Positions 32,746 through 47,083 of a stretch of 60,000 nt of DNA are shown here, piece after piece (positions within the stretch are counted from its first letter, which is position 1; each line of letters begins with the position of its first letter). A program made the translations under genes and the position numbers. The notes beneath the pieces were generated by a model that saw nothing but the letters and a program-made list of their open reading frames with translations, was not told the origin of the DNA and searched no databases. Location of the stretch: assembly GCF_029227915.1 (NCBI RefSeq), contig NC_079884.1, positions 7,380,001-7,440,000 of the forward strand, given 5' to 3'. The stretch is from Hydractinia symbiolongicarpus. Its lineage: Eukaryota; Cnidaria; Hydrozoa; Anthoathecata; Hydractiniidae.

Positions 32746-35700
32746 TCTGTAAATAGAAAAGAAGTAGGGTTAGATAAATTTGTTTTCAATTGACTAAATG
32801 ACACAAACGCGATACATGGCAATTCTGTCAAGCGCATCTAACACCTATCAACAGCACAAATTTTTGCTAAAAAAATATCAGACATAAAAAGGTCATCAGA
32901 CAATTTATTTTAATATCATTGGCAAATTATTTTCGTAGTTAAAGACTTAAAAGCGACTTATCTTACTGTGTCGTGTTTCTTGAACAAACAAAATATTTTC
33001 AATGTATCAACAAGAGAAAGTGTGACCACATGCGGATGATTTTTCTTTAAAATGGCGTTAATCAACATTATAATATTTTATTAAAATGGATAAAAACATG
33101 GTTAATTAGTTTTATTCTACAGGAATGTTTAAAAAACCCAATTAATAAAATTTTCTAAAGAAAATATAAAGTTTCAGTACAAGCATTCTTTATAACCTAT
33201 GAAAAATCGAGGAGCTACTACACGGATTTTTTTTATAAAATGATCAAAATTTTAACCATGCTGGGAATTATTCTTATACCTCTATTGTTTTTAACCTGAA
33301 ATTCCAACCTGATATTCTTATTAAACTTATAAGAATATCAGCTATATATAGTGCGTTTAGCTTTTATAGGTATTATTAAAGCCCAGACGTCATAGCAGTG
33401 TTATGTTCAGGAACTATCAGCATATATCATTAAAAAAAATTTTTATTTTTATATACCAAGGATAGCTTATTCAGTTCCTAAAAGAACTGTTATTAATAAT
33501 TGGTAATGCGAAGGCTTTCCTAGTGCATTTAAAGCTATTCTTCGTGCAAGCACAACAGCCGCTCAACTAGACAACTGCCTAAGATATCAATTCTATTCTC
33601 ATGGTGAATGTTAAGCGGAAAGGATTGTTTCATACTTGTATAGTCTCTGGCAGAACTCGGCGGAAGTTTGAGCCTAAGACTTTTCGCACTGAAGGCGAAC
33701 GTTCGGTTTCATGAGCATGTTGCTCGTACGAGCTCCACATTTCTATGCTACTGATGAATAACGAAAATTATTTAAATAGTTCCGAATGCTCCTAAGATGA
33801 AAGCAAAATTTCAAGCAGCCTATATTCCCATATCCTATGTATTGCAAATTCCTTTACGAGTGATTCAAAAATTCGAATTGGAACGCACTGTAGTAGTAAT
33901 ATAATATGTGATTTCATTACCTTACATGAAGCTAAACAGGTCCCCTTTAACAGCCATCGGTTGACATGATTTTACAACGAACAGATACTTTTATCTACAC
34001 TACCGTCATCATTACGTCCCTTGTTCTTTTTTAAAAAATTTCCTTCATTATCCTCCGACATATTTTTATATCATATTCATTTACTCGTCAATTCCTTCTA
34101 ACAATAGAATCTTTTTAAGTGAATCTTTTAAAAAATGGCTTCTAGAACAATGATTTTGTCAACAACATGAGATCGCAAATCAATCGTTTTTCTTAGCCAA
34201 TTTTCTAACCTTCTGTTGAAACGAAGACGTTTTTATGAAACATAAATTTCCAAGCTTGTTGTAAACAGAGTAGAAAGTAGATGATAATTGAAACAGAAAC
34301 ACAAACTTGTTTGAGACAAACATGTAAAAAAAATATCAAACAGACAAACACAATATATTTTCCCTCGAGAAAATAACTTCAAAAGTTTACGTAGCTATAG
34401 AGTTAATTTTTTACAAACATCAACTTAGTGACCAGACTCCTTGTGTTATTTTGATTAAACTTGTGATGCCATATCGTGTTTTACTAATTGAAACTGAATG
34501 CTACTATTTTTTTAATGCACTTGATGATGAATTCTTAAGCTCAAATCTAACAAGCTTTTAGAAGCAATATCCAATGTAGTATGACTTTCAACCTGGTGCA
34601 AAGATCATCATTTAACTTTATTTCGTTAAAAGATATTATTGTCTCATTTATTTACAAAGTCTGTGGACACAAACACATAAAAAAGTAAAAAAAACTTTCA
34701 AGACCTAGTGCAAACATAAAAAATTTACTACAATAATAAACACATCATAGGTAGTTACCAGGGAATAGCTTAAAAACTAATTATGCAAAAACAGTGGTAG
34801 ACTGGTGACGAAATGTCATGCCGAGTTCAAATTATCGGCTTTATTAAGGTAATTAAATAATAATCTAGATGTTATAAACGTTTTGTTTGTAATGTGACAC
34901 AAAACATTAAAACTGACCACAAAAAAAGAAAAAATAAACATCGCTGATGATAAAACTTTTTTTGCAGGGTATAACTCTCCATGTAATGTTTGTTATTTTA
35001 TATAAGTGTATAAATTTAGCGCAGGCTGAATATTTTTCAGATATTTTTACCCTCAAATATGTTTTTATTTAAGTTGATTTTTATGAATTAGCGATGAAGA
35101 TTTTTCAGAACTACTGCATTCAATAGATTGTGTGTTCTTGTTAAAAATGTATAAAGTCTAAAAAAACAAGTTTAAGGAGTCATTCCACGATTACGTAAAG
35201 GGTGGGTGATATGATCATTTTTTTACGAACTGTTACGAAAATTTAGGGGGTGGGGGAGGGGAAAGAGCTATTTTATTATTTAAAAGAGAATTTTTATGCA
35301 TTACGGATATTTTTGGTTATTTTAGGTATGACATACATCTTTTTTTTTGCCTCTAAACTTACGCAAAAGTTCCAAAAATGTCAACTTGTGTGATAAATGA
35401 ATGGCCCTGTTTTATCTTCTCTCACACTAAAGCACTAGATTGCCTGATTATCTATTGCACGGCTTTTCGATACTATAGAAAACTGTCGGGAAACAGCTTT
35501 GTATTATTTTTAATTTAAAATCTAAATTCATTCTTAATATGTTCTTAATCTTCAACAAAACATCAGCAACAATATTTTTTTATAAACTAAGTTCTTATAA
35601 AAAAAATATTCTTCCTAACACAACAAATCAAAACTGTCATTCAATTTCTTTTGTTCGATGATAAATTGTTATAAAAAAATGTGGTCCGGAAAAACAAGTT

Positions 35701-36113
35701 TTAATGAACACATGTTTGGGCAAACAAGACAAACTGTGATATTAGTGAAGTTCTTCTTAATTTTCTTTATTTAACATCTTTGTCACAACACAAACTCAAC
35801 TCTCTTTAGTTGTACATGTTATTCTAAATTTCAATAATTATAGAAAAAAAGTAATACACATTTATCGTGCTATTCGCAAATATACTTTTAAAATAAAATT
35901 AATTTGATATCATATATACGGCGACCCACGAGTACTACAGTGAGTAGAAACAAGCGTGCAGTATCAATCAAGCAATTATACTTAACTTGTCACGTTTTCT
36001 ATTAAAATAAGAGAATGGCTAAACACAGGTGTTTATGTATCTATTGCAATTTAAGGATTATTATTTGTTAGTATAACAACCCCTTTTAAAGCTACCACTT
36101 GGTCAATTCAGAT
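32746..36113. other. Intergenic or 5' intron DNA, no gene seen
   Basis: The part next to the GPCR is probably its 5'-UTR intron. The remainder is AT-rich, without exons that I can support. Confidence 0.45.
33309..33341. repeat. Perfect 13-bp inverted repeat
   Basis: Arms CTGATATTCTTAT (33309-33321) and ATAAGAATATCAG (33329-33341) around a 7-base loop. Isolated; possibly chance in AT-rich DNA or a small foldback relic. Confidence 0.85.
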
Positions 36114-36421
36114 TACCTTAAATGCTCGAATAAGCGCCTCCCTCAAATAAGCGCCCCCCTCAAATAAGCGCCCATTTTCTTTTGTAAATGATTTCTGTCG
36201 CCGCTTCGCGAATTTTAAAAATGGCCTGTTGAAGAACAGGGCCTGGACGTTGCTTAGTTGTTTGTGTCCAGGCCGAAACATTTAACCTCAGGAAATTTTC
36301 ATTTTCTCAAAAGCCAATGAAAATTTTATATGCTAGCTGGATTTCCTTTTGATTTTTGCTGATATGTTCCTTCTTAGCCTGATCTATGTAGCACGGAGCG
36401 CTTAATCAAGCATTTACGGTA
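36114..36421. mobile_element. MITE of 308 bp with AAGCGC-type inverted termini
   Basis: The left end TACCTTAAATGCTCGAATAA continues into AAGCGC; the right end, read inverted, is TACCGTAAATGCTTGATTAA continuing into GCGC. Near the left end the 14-mer CCTCAAATAAGCGC is repeated. The inside holds a 9-bp hairpin (GGCCTGGAC/GTCCAGGCC, about 36240-36275). No open frame. The TA at each tip may be a TA target site, as for Tc1/mariner-like families; the class is inferred only. Degenerate similar words recur at about 36550-36590 and 36758-36790. Confidence 0.7.
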
Positions 36422-39011
36422 GTTTCCTTCTTCCATATGTTTTCAGCGTTTTTCTTAGAGCATTATAGATGCAAACATGAGGAGTAATTTACCTAAAGAG
36501 CGATTCATTCCAATGAGCATACATGTACTTGTTTATTTAAAAATGGTTAGCACTCCCTCTAATAATCGTCCCTCTTAACGAAAGACTCCTTTTTTAAAAG
36601 TTATTTGTTCATGTACGTGGGCATGGAAGATCAAGTTCACAATGAAATAAAGGTTATTTTTGTGTTTCTTTCTGTGCGCGTTTGTTTAAGTTTATCTATA
36701 ACACCCCTTTAACTGGCCCTTTAAAACAGATTTAAATTATAAAGCACTGTATAAGAAACGAGCGCCTCCTTCGAATGTGCGTCACTTCTCTAACTTTCAA
36801 CAAAATAAGATTCCAAAGCTTCTTCCCCAGCTGAAGCTATTACTATAGATACCTCATTCCACAATAAAAATCTGTAAAATTGTTTTGCTGCAATATTTAA
36901 GGACTTGGTGTATAAATGCGCAAAATGTATTAAAGAAATTTTATGCTGGATAATTTCTCATAAATCCAGTGACCCTTTTAAACGTATGCCTGCTTTTCTT
37001 CTTTTTGAAATGTGATTTGGAAAACTATTTTCAAATCTCCTTTTAAAGCACCATCTTTGTCCGATATTTTCGAAATTGTGTTTATGAAATTTTTATCGGT
37101 CTAAACTTTCCACTGTTTTTGAAATCAAAGATTGCAACATTCAGCTACCTGTGCTATAAAAATTATATTTCAACGATTTGATAAAGTTTGAAATAATTTT
37201 CGTTAAAAAATAATTAATTTTCGTGCACTCCTTATCAAAACTCATTTTATTTTTAATCTGAAAATTGTTATAAGCTGTGTTTTATTTTGCTTGGACGGGG
37301 GAAACACGCATAGACTACAAGTAGTTTCCGTGAGTTTTCAAAACGAGTCGTACGTCATCCCGTCACTGTGAATGGGACTAGGGGGTGTGTGCTGGATGAG
37401 GATCAAAACCTTAGCTCCTCCAACTTTTCCAACCAAATTTTCCTACTTTATGGGAACAATTAACTTCGCTTTTATCCCCGAATGACGAATTTTCCGCTTG
37501 TGTGAAATCAAGTCTATCAGTCCGTATCATTCTCACGTAATTTGACTTCAAATTCAACTTAGTGTTAAAACGTTTTGATAGGGTCGAATCGTTCGAATAT
37601 GTCAATCTATTGGGTGCCATTAAAACAATGTACACGAAACTGAGTGGTCCCAAATGACACTTTATTGCATACTTTATTTTTTCGATTGTGTGCATTAATA
37701 TTCTCTATGGTATGGTTCTAAATTGAAATTATATTACGAGAACAATAATGATTTTATGGTCCACTAAGCATGAACCCTATAACTTCTACAACTTGTTTCA
37801 TTTCAACATTGTGTTCGTGTCGAGATCGCTGAGACAAGGCGAAAAGGTAATTGCTATTTTACATTTTTGAATATCAAGATATGTCTGTTCGTTTCGTTGT
37901 TTTATATAGTGTCACAGCTTGTGGATGGATTATGCATGAAACATCAAACGTGATTCTCTTTCATAGTTTATCATAAAAAAATAAAAATAACGCGTTAATC
38001 ACTGTCTTAAAATTTGTGTTTTTATAATCAAACGAGCAATACTTAATTTTGTGATTTGTGAGACCTAAATATTCTTTCATTTGGCTGACCTGATCACATA
38101 AAAATTTCTGTCCAAGTGCTTGCGTTTTTATTTCATTTGCATTTTTAACCAAGTTGTTCTTTTTGAGTTTTGCAAAATTATAAAAACATTTCACCTAATT
38201 TTGGCCACGTGTGGCAAGGAAAAATAGTAAAATTGCAGTCTAGTCTTTGTTCTTATATTCTTATATTTAACCAGTCCCAGCTTAACCTGTTTAAACTTAT
38301 TCCAAACATTACGAATGGTTTTCATATGTAATTTTCAGAAATTTGGAAAAGAAATCTTTTCATCGCAAAAAAACAGAAAAAATTCTGCGGAAATGTTTTA
38401 TGCTAGCATTTGTTATTACGTAATTGACACGTGCTTAGAAAGAATATTTAATTTGTATTTTCGGATATTGATCTATAATGTCATTATACTAATTCTTAAC
38501 AAATGGAAAAATTCTAAATACAAAGTTTTCACCTATCCGTAGCTAAAAAACTGCCAACAGTTCATTCAATTCAGCTGAATGTGTTCTCACACGCAAGGCA
38601 TTTTGTAATATCCAAGATTTAAGATCTGTTAATTACGTCTACAATAATTTTTACTGCATTAGTATCTGCGCTTCTGCTTAAATGAGGTTATTCTCCATGT
38701 GTTCCCTGGCTCAGAACGATTGAAGACGCTACCTTTGATATAATAAAGCATAATTGTACCATTATTTATACACTAGAAGCGGAAGTTATGAACTCTTCAG
38801 TTTTATTTTTTTAGACCTTGTAAACGAACAGTCTTGTTACGCAACTAAGGAATTTTTATAAACAAAATAAAAATTCCCATCGACACAGAATTACCTAAAG
38901 AAATAAAACGACTCATAAAAGGAGTGGAGTGCTAGAACTGCCAGGAACAGCTTGTTTGCACAAATAAAACTTGACTGATTTTGCAATACATTTCTTTTTT
39001 TAGCACACACA
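36422..39011. other. Intergenic DNA upstream of the EAR-repeat gene
   Basis: No supported gene. The minus-strand open frames at 37411-37695 and 37961-38194 have no recognisable motif or exon partner. The last part should contain the promoter and a 5'-UTR exon of the next gene, because an acceptor (TTTCTTTTTTTAG) ends 8 nt before its ATG. Confidence 0.45.
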
Positions 39012-42000
39012 ATGTTGACTTTGTGTTTGCTGTTCGTTTCCATTTATTGGGGTGTAACAAAAAGTACTGAGCTGGCCTTAAATAATGGCGAAATTACTTC
39101 AGATACGTTGGCAGATTTCAAACATGAGTTGGATATGACCGGTATGAACATTGTGAATGAGATGTATTCTTTAAAAGATCGAGTTAAAAGGAACACTGAA
39201 CCTGAGAACGAAAGGTAGGACGTGTTATACTTTAACTATTATATATTTTTCTTCTGTTGACAACTTGGTTTACACAGTTGTGTGCTTTTTGGAATTTACA
39301 AAGATTATTTTGATTGACGTGTTTTTTTTAACAAGTTTTTACAGCGTGCACACAACGTGGACTTATTCTTTATACCGTACTTATTAAAATGGATGCTTGT
39401 AATTTTTTGTTTCTGTCATTTAGAAATCATTATGAAATCACAGAGGAAAGCAAACATCACCGTAGTCGTCGTTCTAGTGTTTTGTTGAATATGGTTAAAG
39501 CTGCTCGAAAAACTGGCAATCGTGAAGGTAGTTTAGATAAACTTTTAAGTATACCAAATTTCAATTACCAGAACTTGTTTGTCAACCTGTGCTTTAAAAT
39601 CACATAAAATTAGAATTTCAAATCTTATTACTACTCTCTTTTTATTCTGGATTCTAGTCCCTTCTTTTTATAACCTACGCATATAGAGCATTCTCTCTTT
39701 CATAATTAAGGATACATTTTTTCATAGAATTAAACTTACAATCCGCCACTCCTGTTGGTCCAATACAGTCGATGTACGAAGCAACCGATATGGTACCCAT
39801 CAACATCCACGCCACAAATCAAAACAACGAGGCAATTAGATTATTCGCAGTTGCAAACCATAAGAACTTAACAGGTGGTTATGAATCAAATGTAGTAATT
39901 CTCAGATACAATGAAACTAGCCAACAGTTTTCCGTTCACCAAAACATTCCTGAATATGCTCCATTTGAAGTAGAAGCCTTCAAAGGCGCCATTACTCCAA
40001 TGCATAACAAACATTTCCTAGCGGTAGCAGGTATGTTATTTTATGTCGCTTTCTTGTTTGCTTATGTGCCCTTGTTGTCTAACTGCGTCTACGCCGGTAG
40101 TAAACTTATGAGCTCATTGGCCTTCTTTCTTCTACAGGTTACGTAGACGACAGCTCACGACAATATCCCACAAAGGTCTCCCTTTATGAACTTGGACCAG
40201 CTCCTGACTACAAATTTATCAAGATCCAAGAATTACGTTACAACCGTGTAAGATCCTTAAAATACATTGAAATCATGCAGACAACATATTTGATCCTTGG
40301 CGTATACTATAAAGATAATCCGCAACCAGTAGGACGAAGATATTCCTCACCCAGTCACATCATGGTGATGCTTTTCGATCCCAATGGTAATATGTTTCAC
40401 TTTCATTCCAGTTTGCCTGCGTCAGGTGCTGTTGACATCGAGTGTTTTACATCTGGTCAGAGAACATATCTTGTCGTTGCCAACTACTGCAATGACGATG
40501 GGCGTCTTGACATTTTCTCTTACATCTACTTGTACAACGAACAATTTCGAGGATTTCAGTTGCATCAGTATATCTCAACTCACGGAGCCAGAGATGTAGA
40601 ACATTTCAAGCTGGCCAATGAAGATTACATTGTGATTGCAAATGAAGCTTATGGTACACTCACTAATAAAACATTTGGCTCCTATTCTACCGTTTACAAG
40701 ATTAGTCATGGCAAATTCGAACAAGTTCAAAGCTTGGAGACGTATGGTGCAATAAAATGGAAACATCTTTCTGTCCCAAACTGCAAACAGGATGTCTTGT
40801 TGATGTATGGAGATCAAAGAAACAACATTGACCAAGTTGGTATATATTCATTCTCGCACGACCAAGAAAGCTTTAAAGCAGTTCAGTTTTCAATTTATCA
40901 TACTGATGATCTCAGTCCTTCATATCGCCCGCATCCACTGTCTTTGGCAGCGTTCAATACACAAGATTTGCAAACAGGTGACTACAGTTTATACGTAATT
41001 ATTGGAGCCAACGACACCACCTCAAAAAGCAACGTATACAAACTTTCTTACGAGATTATTTACACCGATTCACCATTAGATGCTTTTGGTAGGGATGTTC
41101 AAGATCAGATTGCCGCTTTAAACAACACCATAAACGAAGTCAGACGACTTCTTGCAAATGCAAAAGAAACCTTGGCGGACGCAGTGACAAAAGAAGGAGA
41201 ACAACTTATCACAGGCAAGAAAAACTTTGAAACTTTAACGTTTCTCACAGGTACAATCAATACAGTCAATCTTACTGTTGGAAGTTTGCTCCTCGTTAAA
41301 GATAATAAGACTTACAGAGCTCATCCTGATATTGTTCCACACGTCCCATTGGAAGAATTGGAAGAAAACATAACACGTCATAACAACACCGTCAGAGGAG
41401 TATTGGATAATAAAGAAAACTTGATGTACGTTGATGTATCACAGAATATTACTGCACCAATACATTTCAATTTTATTCGTGGTTACGATGTGGACGCGCA
41501 AAACGTTAATCTCGTATCAGACGTGATAAATGATGTTAACGTGACACATTTAATGCATGACGTAATAGTTAAGAATGTTGACACTGTTGTAGATAAGAAA
41601 ACATTTGCAGGTGGTGTCAATGTTTACGCAAATATGACGGTGAATGGCTTGATCAATAACATCTCCACGAGCGACGTAGTTGTCAATGGTACAAACCAAA
41701 CAATTTTAGCATTAAAAGTCTTTACAGAGAATGTTATGGTGATGGGCAATTTAACAAGTGGAAGTATCAATGAATTCAATTTTAATAAGGCTATACAAAT
41801 CAACCAACCAACTACAATCACGGGGCCTGTAACGTTCAACAACGATATCTCTACTGCCAACATTACAGCACGTCGTACCATCAACATGGTAACTCTTTCT
41901 CAACTTTTTAGCAATACTGTTTCCAAAAGCGTGAAACAAAATATCACTGGTCACAAACTTTTCACAAATGTTCTTTCCAACAAGAATGTGAAAGTTGGTT

Positions 42001-45000
42001 TAGTTAGTGGTCTGGATTTGTCCAAACTGGCAGAAGAAGCTGCGAAGGTGTCCAACAGCACCTACATCTATGGCAATAAAATTTTTACCAACAATGTCAC
42101 TATCCTTGAAGATCTAGATGTAGAAGAACTTATCAACGAATTCAAATTTCCGAAGGATCTCGTCTTTAAATCAAAACAACAGAACATCACCGGAAAAAAG
42201 GTATTCACTGGAAATGTTGCTATGTCCCAAAACCTTCTTACTACCGGCACCGTTGATGGTATCAGCTTGGATAGCGTTGTAACGCTTTCCACACGACAAA
42301 CCATTTTGGGTCAAAAGACATTAACCAATTCAGTGTCTTTCGAAGGGGATGTTTTCATCCAAGAAAATCGCACGGTCAATAACATTGATATTTCAGAATT
42401 CGTTAAAGATATCGTTACGTCTTCAGGCAACCAGGCATTTCCAAGCTTAACATTTTCTGATCATATTACATTCTACAATTCAAAAATAGCTAATCTTATC
42501 AACAACGATACCGTTGCAAGCATGAAAGAACTATTCGTGAATTCTCTTCACAGTGTAGGTAATCAAACATTTACAGGTGAGAAGATATTTATATCTCAAA
42601 TCAACATTACGAAAGATCTTAAAGCTGACACCATCAATAACCTCAGTTTTCCAGGAGACTTTGCTCGCGTCCATGCTAATCAAACATTCACAGCCAATAA
42701 AGCATTCGTTGACGATGTTTACCTCACAGAATTGGAAACAGATGAAACAATCAATGGAATTGACATTGCTAACTTCTCTTCAAGTATTATTACAACTGAC
42801 GGAAACGACATTATAAAAGGGACAAAGAACTTTTCAGGCAACGTCATCATTCATGGAAATCTTCATATTGAAGGCAGTATGAACAATATCAAGTTAGCCA
42901 CTGATTTAATGTTTGTAGGTCTCGATCAGGTAATCACTGGCAAAAAGTTTTTCTCCACTATGATATTCCCCAATTTACACGTAACTGCAATGAAAAATAT
43001 TGGTGTTGAAACCACTATTGATCGAGTTGATTTATCGGACTTAGACCTATCTGGAATGACCGTCACAAGAAATGAAACTGTAACTGGTAAAATGTGCTTT
43101 GAACAAACAGACTACAACCGTTCTGTTGATTACATTAATGGAATCGACTTGTCGGTATTAAAAGCAGATATTGTTACACTCGACACTGAACAAACAATAA
43201 CCTCTGAGAAGTATTTCGAGATTCTGAAATTAGAACGCAACCTTAACACAACATCAACTATTGATGGCATTGACGTGTCAGAATTGTATGCTTCTGCAAT
43301 ATTAACAAATCGTGATGGAAGCGTTGCTGGAAATGTTACCTTCCATAATAATATCACTATTGTAAACGACCTTACCACTGGTTTAATGAATAATGTCAAT
43401 ATCTCAAAATTTTCAGAGCTCTTTATATCTAAATCACAGAACGAAACTTTAGGAAACCTGACAATCAACGGCTCCGTTCAAGCAACTACACTTACAGTCG
43501 AGAAAGTAAATGATATAAACATCTCGAAAGATGTTGTTTTTAAAGATGTCGATCAAGTTATACACGACAGCAAACAATTCGGTAACGTTAGTATAGTCAA
43601 TATGTCAACGAGTGGTCTTATAAATGGAGTAAATCTTATTGAATTGCAAGACGAGGCTGTATTTATCGATAGCAACGCAACACTTTTTGGAGAAAACACC
43701 TTTGTGAACAACGTTATTGTCAATGGCAACATAACAACAACTGGTACTGTAAATGGATACGATCTTCAAAATCCTAACGTGGCAAGGACATCTGGGTTAG
43801 TAGATTTTTTGTTAACTAAAATATGGCTTTTGTGTTCCTTTAAAACTTAATCGTTATTCTTTTTATTCTAGCGTGTCATCTCAAGTCATAACTGGCACGA
43901 AGACAATTTTAAACACTTCAACACTTGATCATTTGCTTGCAGAAAATGTCAACTCAAGAAATTTTAGCGCACTGTATGAAAGCGCAGTCAGAGTAAATGA
44001 AAATATAGAGATATTCGGCACTATCACCTTTGAAAATTCCACCTCTGCTTCAAGCACGCAGGTGAATGGTGATCTCAACGTCGATGGCACGATAAATGGC
44101 GTAAATCTCACAAAATTTGCCTCGTCAGTTTTGAAAAAAACTGGGGCGCAGGATATGATTAGTAAGAGAATTAATGGTAACGTGACAGTATCTAGTCTTA
44201 TTGTGAATGGAAGTGTAAACAACTTAATGGCTGAAGATCTGGTTACTAAAACTACAACACAGACTATTGCAGGTAAAAAACAGTCTTCTACACAACAGAT
44301 TATTTTATAATTACTGTTTTTCGTTAATTTATATGTGGTCACTATTCGCTTCATTATAGGAAAGACAGTGTTCTCGAATTTGCATTTACTCGGCAATTTA
44401 GTCACTAAACTTGTAAATGGTGTGAACTTATCCCACTTGTACGAAACTACTCTCCTGAAAAATGCAACGAATAAACAAGTCATCACTGGCACCAAGACTT
44501 TCTCAGATGAAATTCAGTTTGGAGACATTGTGACGCAGTACTTAGTGGATGGCGTAAAAATTGATGCCAATGCGTTTGTAACTTTGGACACGCAACAGAC
44601 AATATACGGAAACGTTACATTTAGTGAAAATTTTGTTAGCAGCCATCTGATCGTTGGAGGTATGTATAAAAAGGGATTTTCTCCTTTTCGTGATTTTTTA
44701 AACATGGATAAAAAAGTCAAATAGGTGATCCTGCAACTCCGAACGTTGAGAAATGAACATTGACACTGGTTTTGTGAATCTGATGTATTCGTCTTTTTTA
44801 TTCGTATCCTTCTGATTTTTGCAGGCAAAGTTGCAGGTGTTAATTTGACTACATTGAATACCACAAAAGTGACGAAACAAGGTGACCAGACTATTACCAC
44901 GGATGTTACTTCCTCGAATAATGTGAACGTCTTGAAGAATATAGTCATCAGTGGTTTAGTTAATGGAATCGACTTATCATCCTTTAACAAGAAAAGTCCA

Positions 45001-46424
45001 GAATTGCATTCAGAATTAGATGATCTTGAGAGACAACTGAATGAAACTTTAGCTAAACAATGCGATTCGCTGACTTACGTGAAGGATGCATTAGCCGGTT
45101 AGTCTTTCAACAATTTTTGTGGTGCATTGTTTAATTTTTTTTTAATAATAGTTTAAACATTTTAGTGTCTTCCTTTCGTCTCGATTTCTTCGTGAAAGCT
45201 CAAACGCTATTTTCAACTGTCGGAGTCCGGTCTACAGAATATTTTGAATTGGAAGGGGTTAAGTATTTAGTTGTGTCAATAACTACCGAGGATGCCTGTC
45301 AACAATCGGTCGTCATGAAATTTAACAGTTCAAATTTGCTTTCAACGCATCAATTTTTAACAACATCTGGTTCCGTTATTGTTAAATTCTTCACTGCAAG
45401 TTGGAACGAATCTTATCTTTTGGTTGTGAATTCTGAAACGAACTGCAATGAGACGTCAGGTAATAAACCAGTCTTTCCAGTGTCATTAGTTAACGCTAAC
45501 ATAATTATGTAAGCTAGTTATCATACTGTTACAGGTCCATCACAACTTCTTAAATGGAACCCTGGATCACAAACATTTCAACCGTACAAGGATCTGAGCA
45601 CTTCTAATGCAGTCGATGCTGACATCATTTTTAACTCCGATCCTGTTTGTATCTTAATCGCCAACGCCAACCACAGCACCGCTGTTTGGAAACTCACTAA
45701 ATCTGATGTTACGTTGTTCGCTGCGAACATTCACCTTTCGAATGCCGTTCATACCTTCGTTTCAGAAGACGTAAATTATGTCGCCATAGCAACGCAAACA
45801 GACACGTTATCTTCGCGCGGAAGTGTCCTACTATATACATACAATAATTTCATACTGACAAGAAGCCACGAGGTTATGGCTCGTGGTCCAAGAAGTATCA
45901 CCACATTTGCAGCTAAGGGAAAAACCTACCTAGTAATTGCCAATGATCGCGATTTTACGGAAGACGGTCACTCTACCTATGATGTAACTGTTGACATCTT
46001 TGTTCAAACCTTAACGTCATTCGAATGGTTTCAATCCATCCCAACCCACCGCGCTGTACACGTCTCAACGTATCAAATTGGCACCTCCATATACTTAAGC
46101 GTAATACAGTACGAGCAATCAATTTCCATGTACAGGTTTGGTTACGAGCTGGGATTCGAGAAAGTGGACCAACTACGCATAGAAGGAGCGAGACATGCCA
46201 ACCACTTTAGCATAGATCATCAACACTACTTAGTTATTTCCACGCACATTGATAATTTCGTTTGGACGACATACGCTACTGACCTCCTGAAATTAAGTCC
46301 TATTGGTATGTATATCTATTTCAAGCATGGTTGTTTTCATATAGTCTACGGCTTACTTAATGCTACCATTTTTGTTTCAGGTCCTGATCCCTACAAAGTC
46401 AACATGACCGATCAATGCTTATAA
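39012..46424 (+). CDS. Giant secreted EAR-repeat protein with internal repeat array (2116 aa)
   Basis: Ten exons: 39012-39214, 39424-39527, 39728-40030, 40138-43795, 43872-44272, 44360-44659, 44825-45097, 45166-45459, 45535-46305, 46381-46424. All are GT/AG, all phases agree, total 6351 nt. Domains: signal peptide (1 to about 15); basic furin-like sites RVKR (57-60) and RSRR (81-84); EAR-type repeats about 110-512 (for example FHFHSSLPASGAVDIECF, ARDVEHFKLANEDYIVIANE); a coiled coil near 515-560; about 27 units of roughly 45 residues, consensus QTITGKKTF..nvtv.gnl...g.iNGidls, about 565-1708; a second coiled coil about 1712-1745; a second EAR region about 1748-2105. EAR repeats (LGI and TSPEAR families) fold as a beta-propeller. 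There are many NxT/S sites, few cysteines and no C-terminal anchor. It is probably an extracellular matrix, adhesive or receptor-ligand scaffold; the function is inferred. Confidence 0.85.
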
Positions 46425-46540
46425 TTACTTACTTATTTGTGATAAAATTATATTTAAATGCATGTTACGTTATATATAGTTATTATAAAATTATGTATAT
46501 ATATATTGAAATTACAAAATTACGTGTAAAAAATTAAAAA

Positions 46541-46546
46541 AATAAA
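46541..46546 (+). terminator. Candidate poly(A) signal of the EAR-repeat gene
   Basis: AATAAA 117 nt beyond the stop codon in a very A-rich stretch. Confidence 0.4.
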
Positions 46547-47083
46547 AAATGAATTTGAAATTGGATTATTTGTTCAGTAACCCATATGTTGCAGTGGCAG
46601 CACACTTCGGGATAACCACCACAAAGTTATAGCTACTAACCTTTCAGTAACTTTTGTGACTTGTCGTCAAACTAAAATGCATTTTGGTAATTTCTTGCTC
46701 ACAGCACGACACACCATATTTTTTAATTGAATGAGCAGTGATTTGCAGTAAAAACATTTTGGCATACTCTTAAGCCTCACTGCGCTTATCAAACTGTTCA
46801 ATAAGTAAGACATAATCGTATATAAAAGGAAACTGTCTTCTGTGACATTATGGGGTTTATTATGTGCTCTGAATTTGTTACTACGGCAACGATTTCTCAG
46901 CAGAGATATGAAATATGAGGATGCAATAAAAATTAAAGATTATCTAACTCCTCATTTGCGCCGTTAGTTGTAAGCTTGAAAGTAAAACATTTGATTTCTT
47001 TAAAGCAACATGAATTGGCTAACCGCTTAAACACCAATGCCTGTCAACAAAGCAGCCATAATCGTTCCGTAAATTATAGCCAA

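Noticed and set aside
32736-32837. Upstream in-frame ATG adding 34 residues to the GPCR
   Set aside because: The stretch crosses a strong acceptor and has intron-like composition; class A receptors need no such leader.
37411-37695. 94-codon minus frame
   Set aside because: Longest frame in its region, but no motif, homologous copy or splice partner.
43929-44495. 188-codon minus frame and other minus frames inside the EAR gene
   Set aside because: Antisense shadows of the repeat array, which is biased in codon use.
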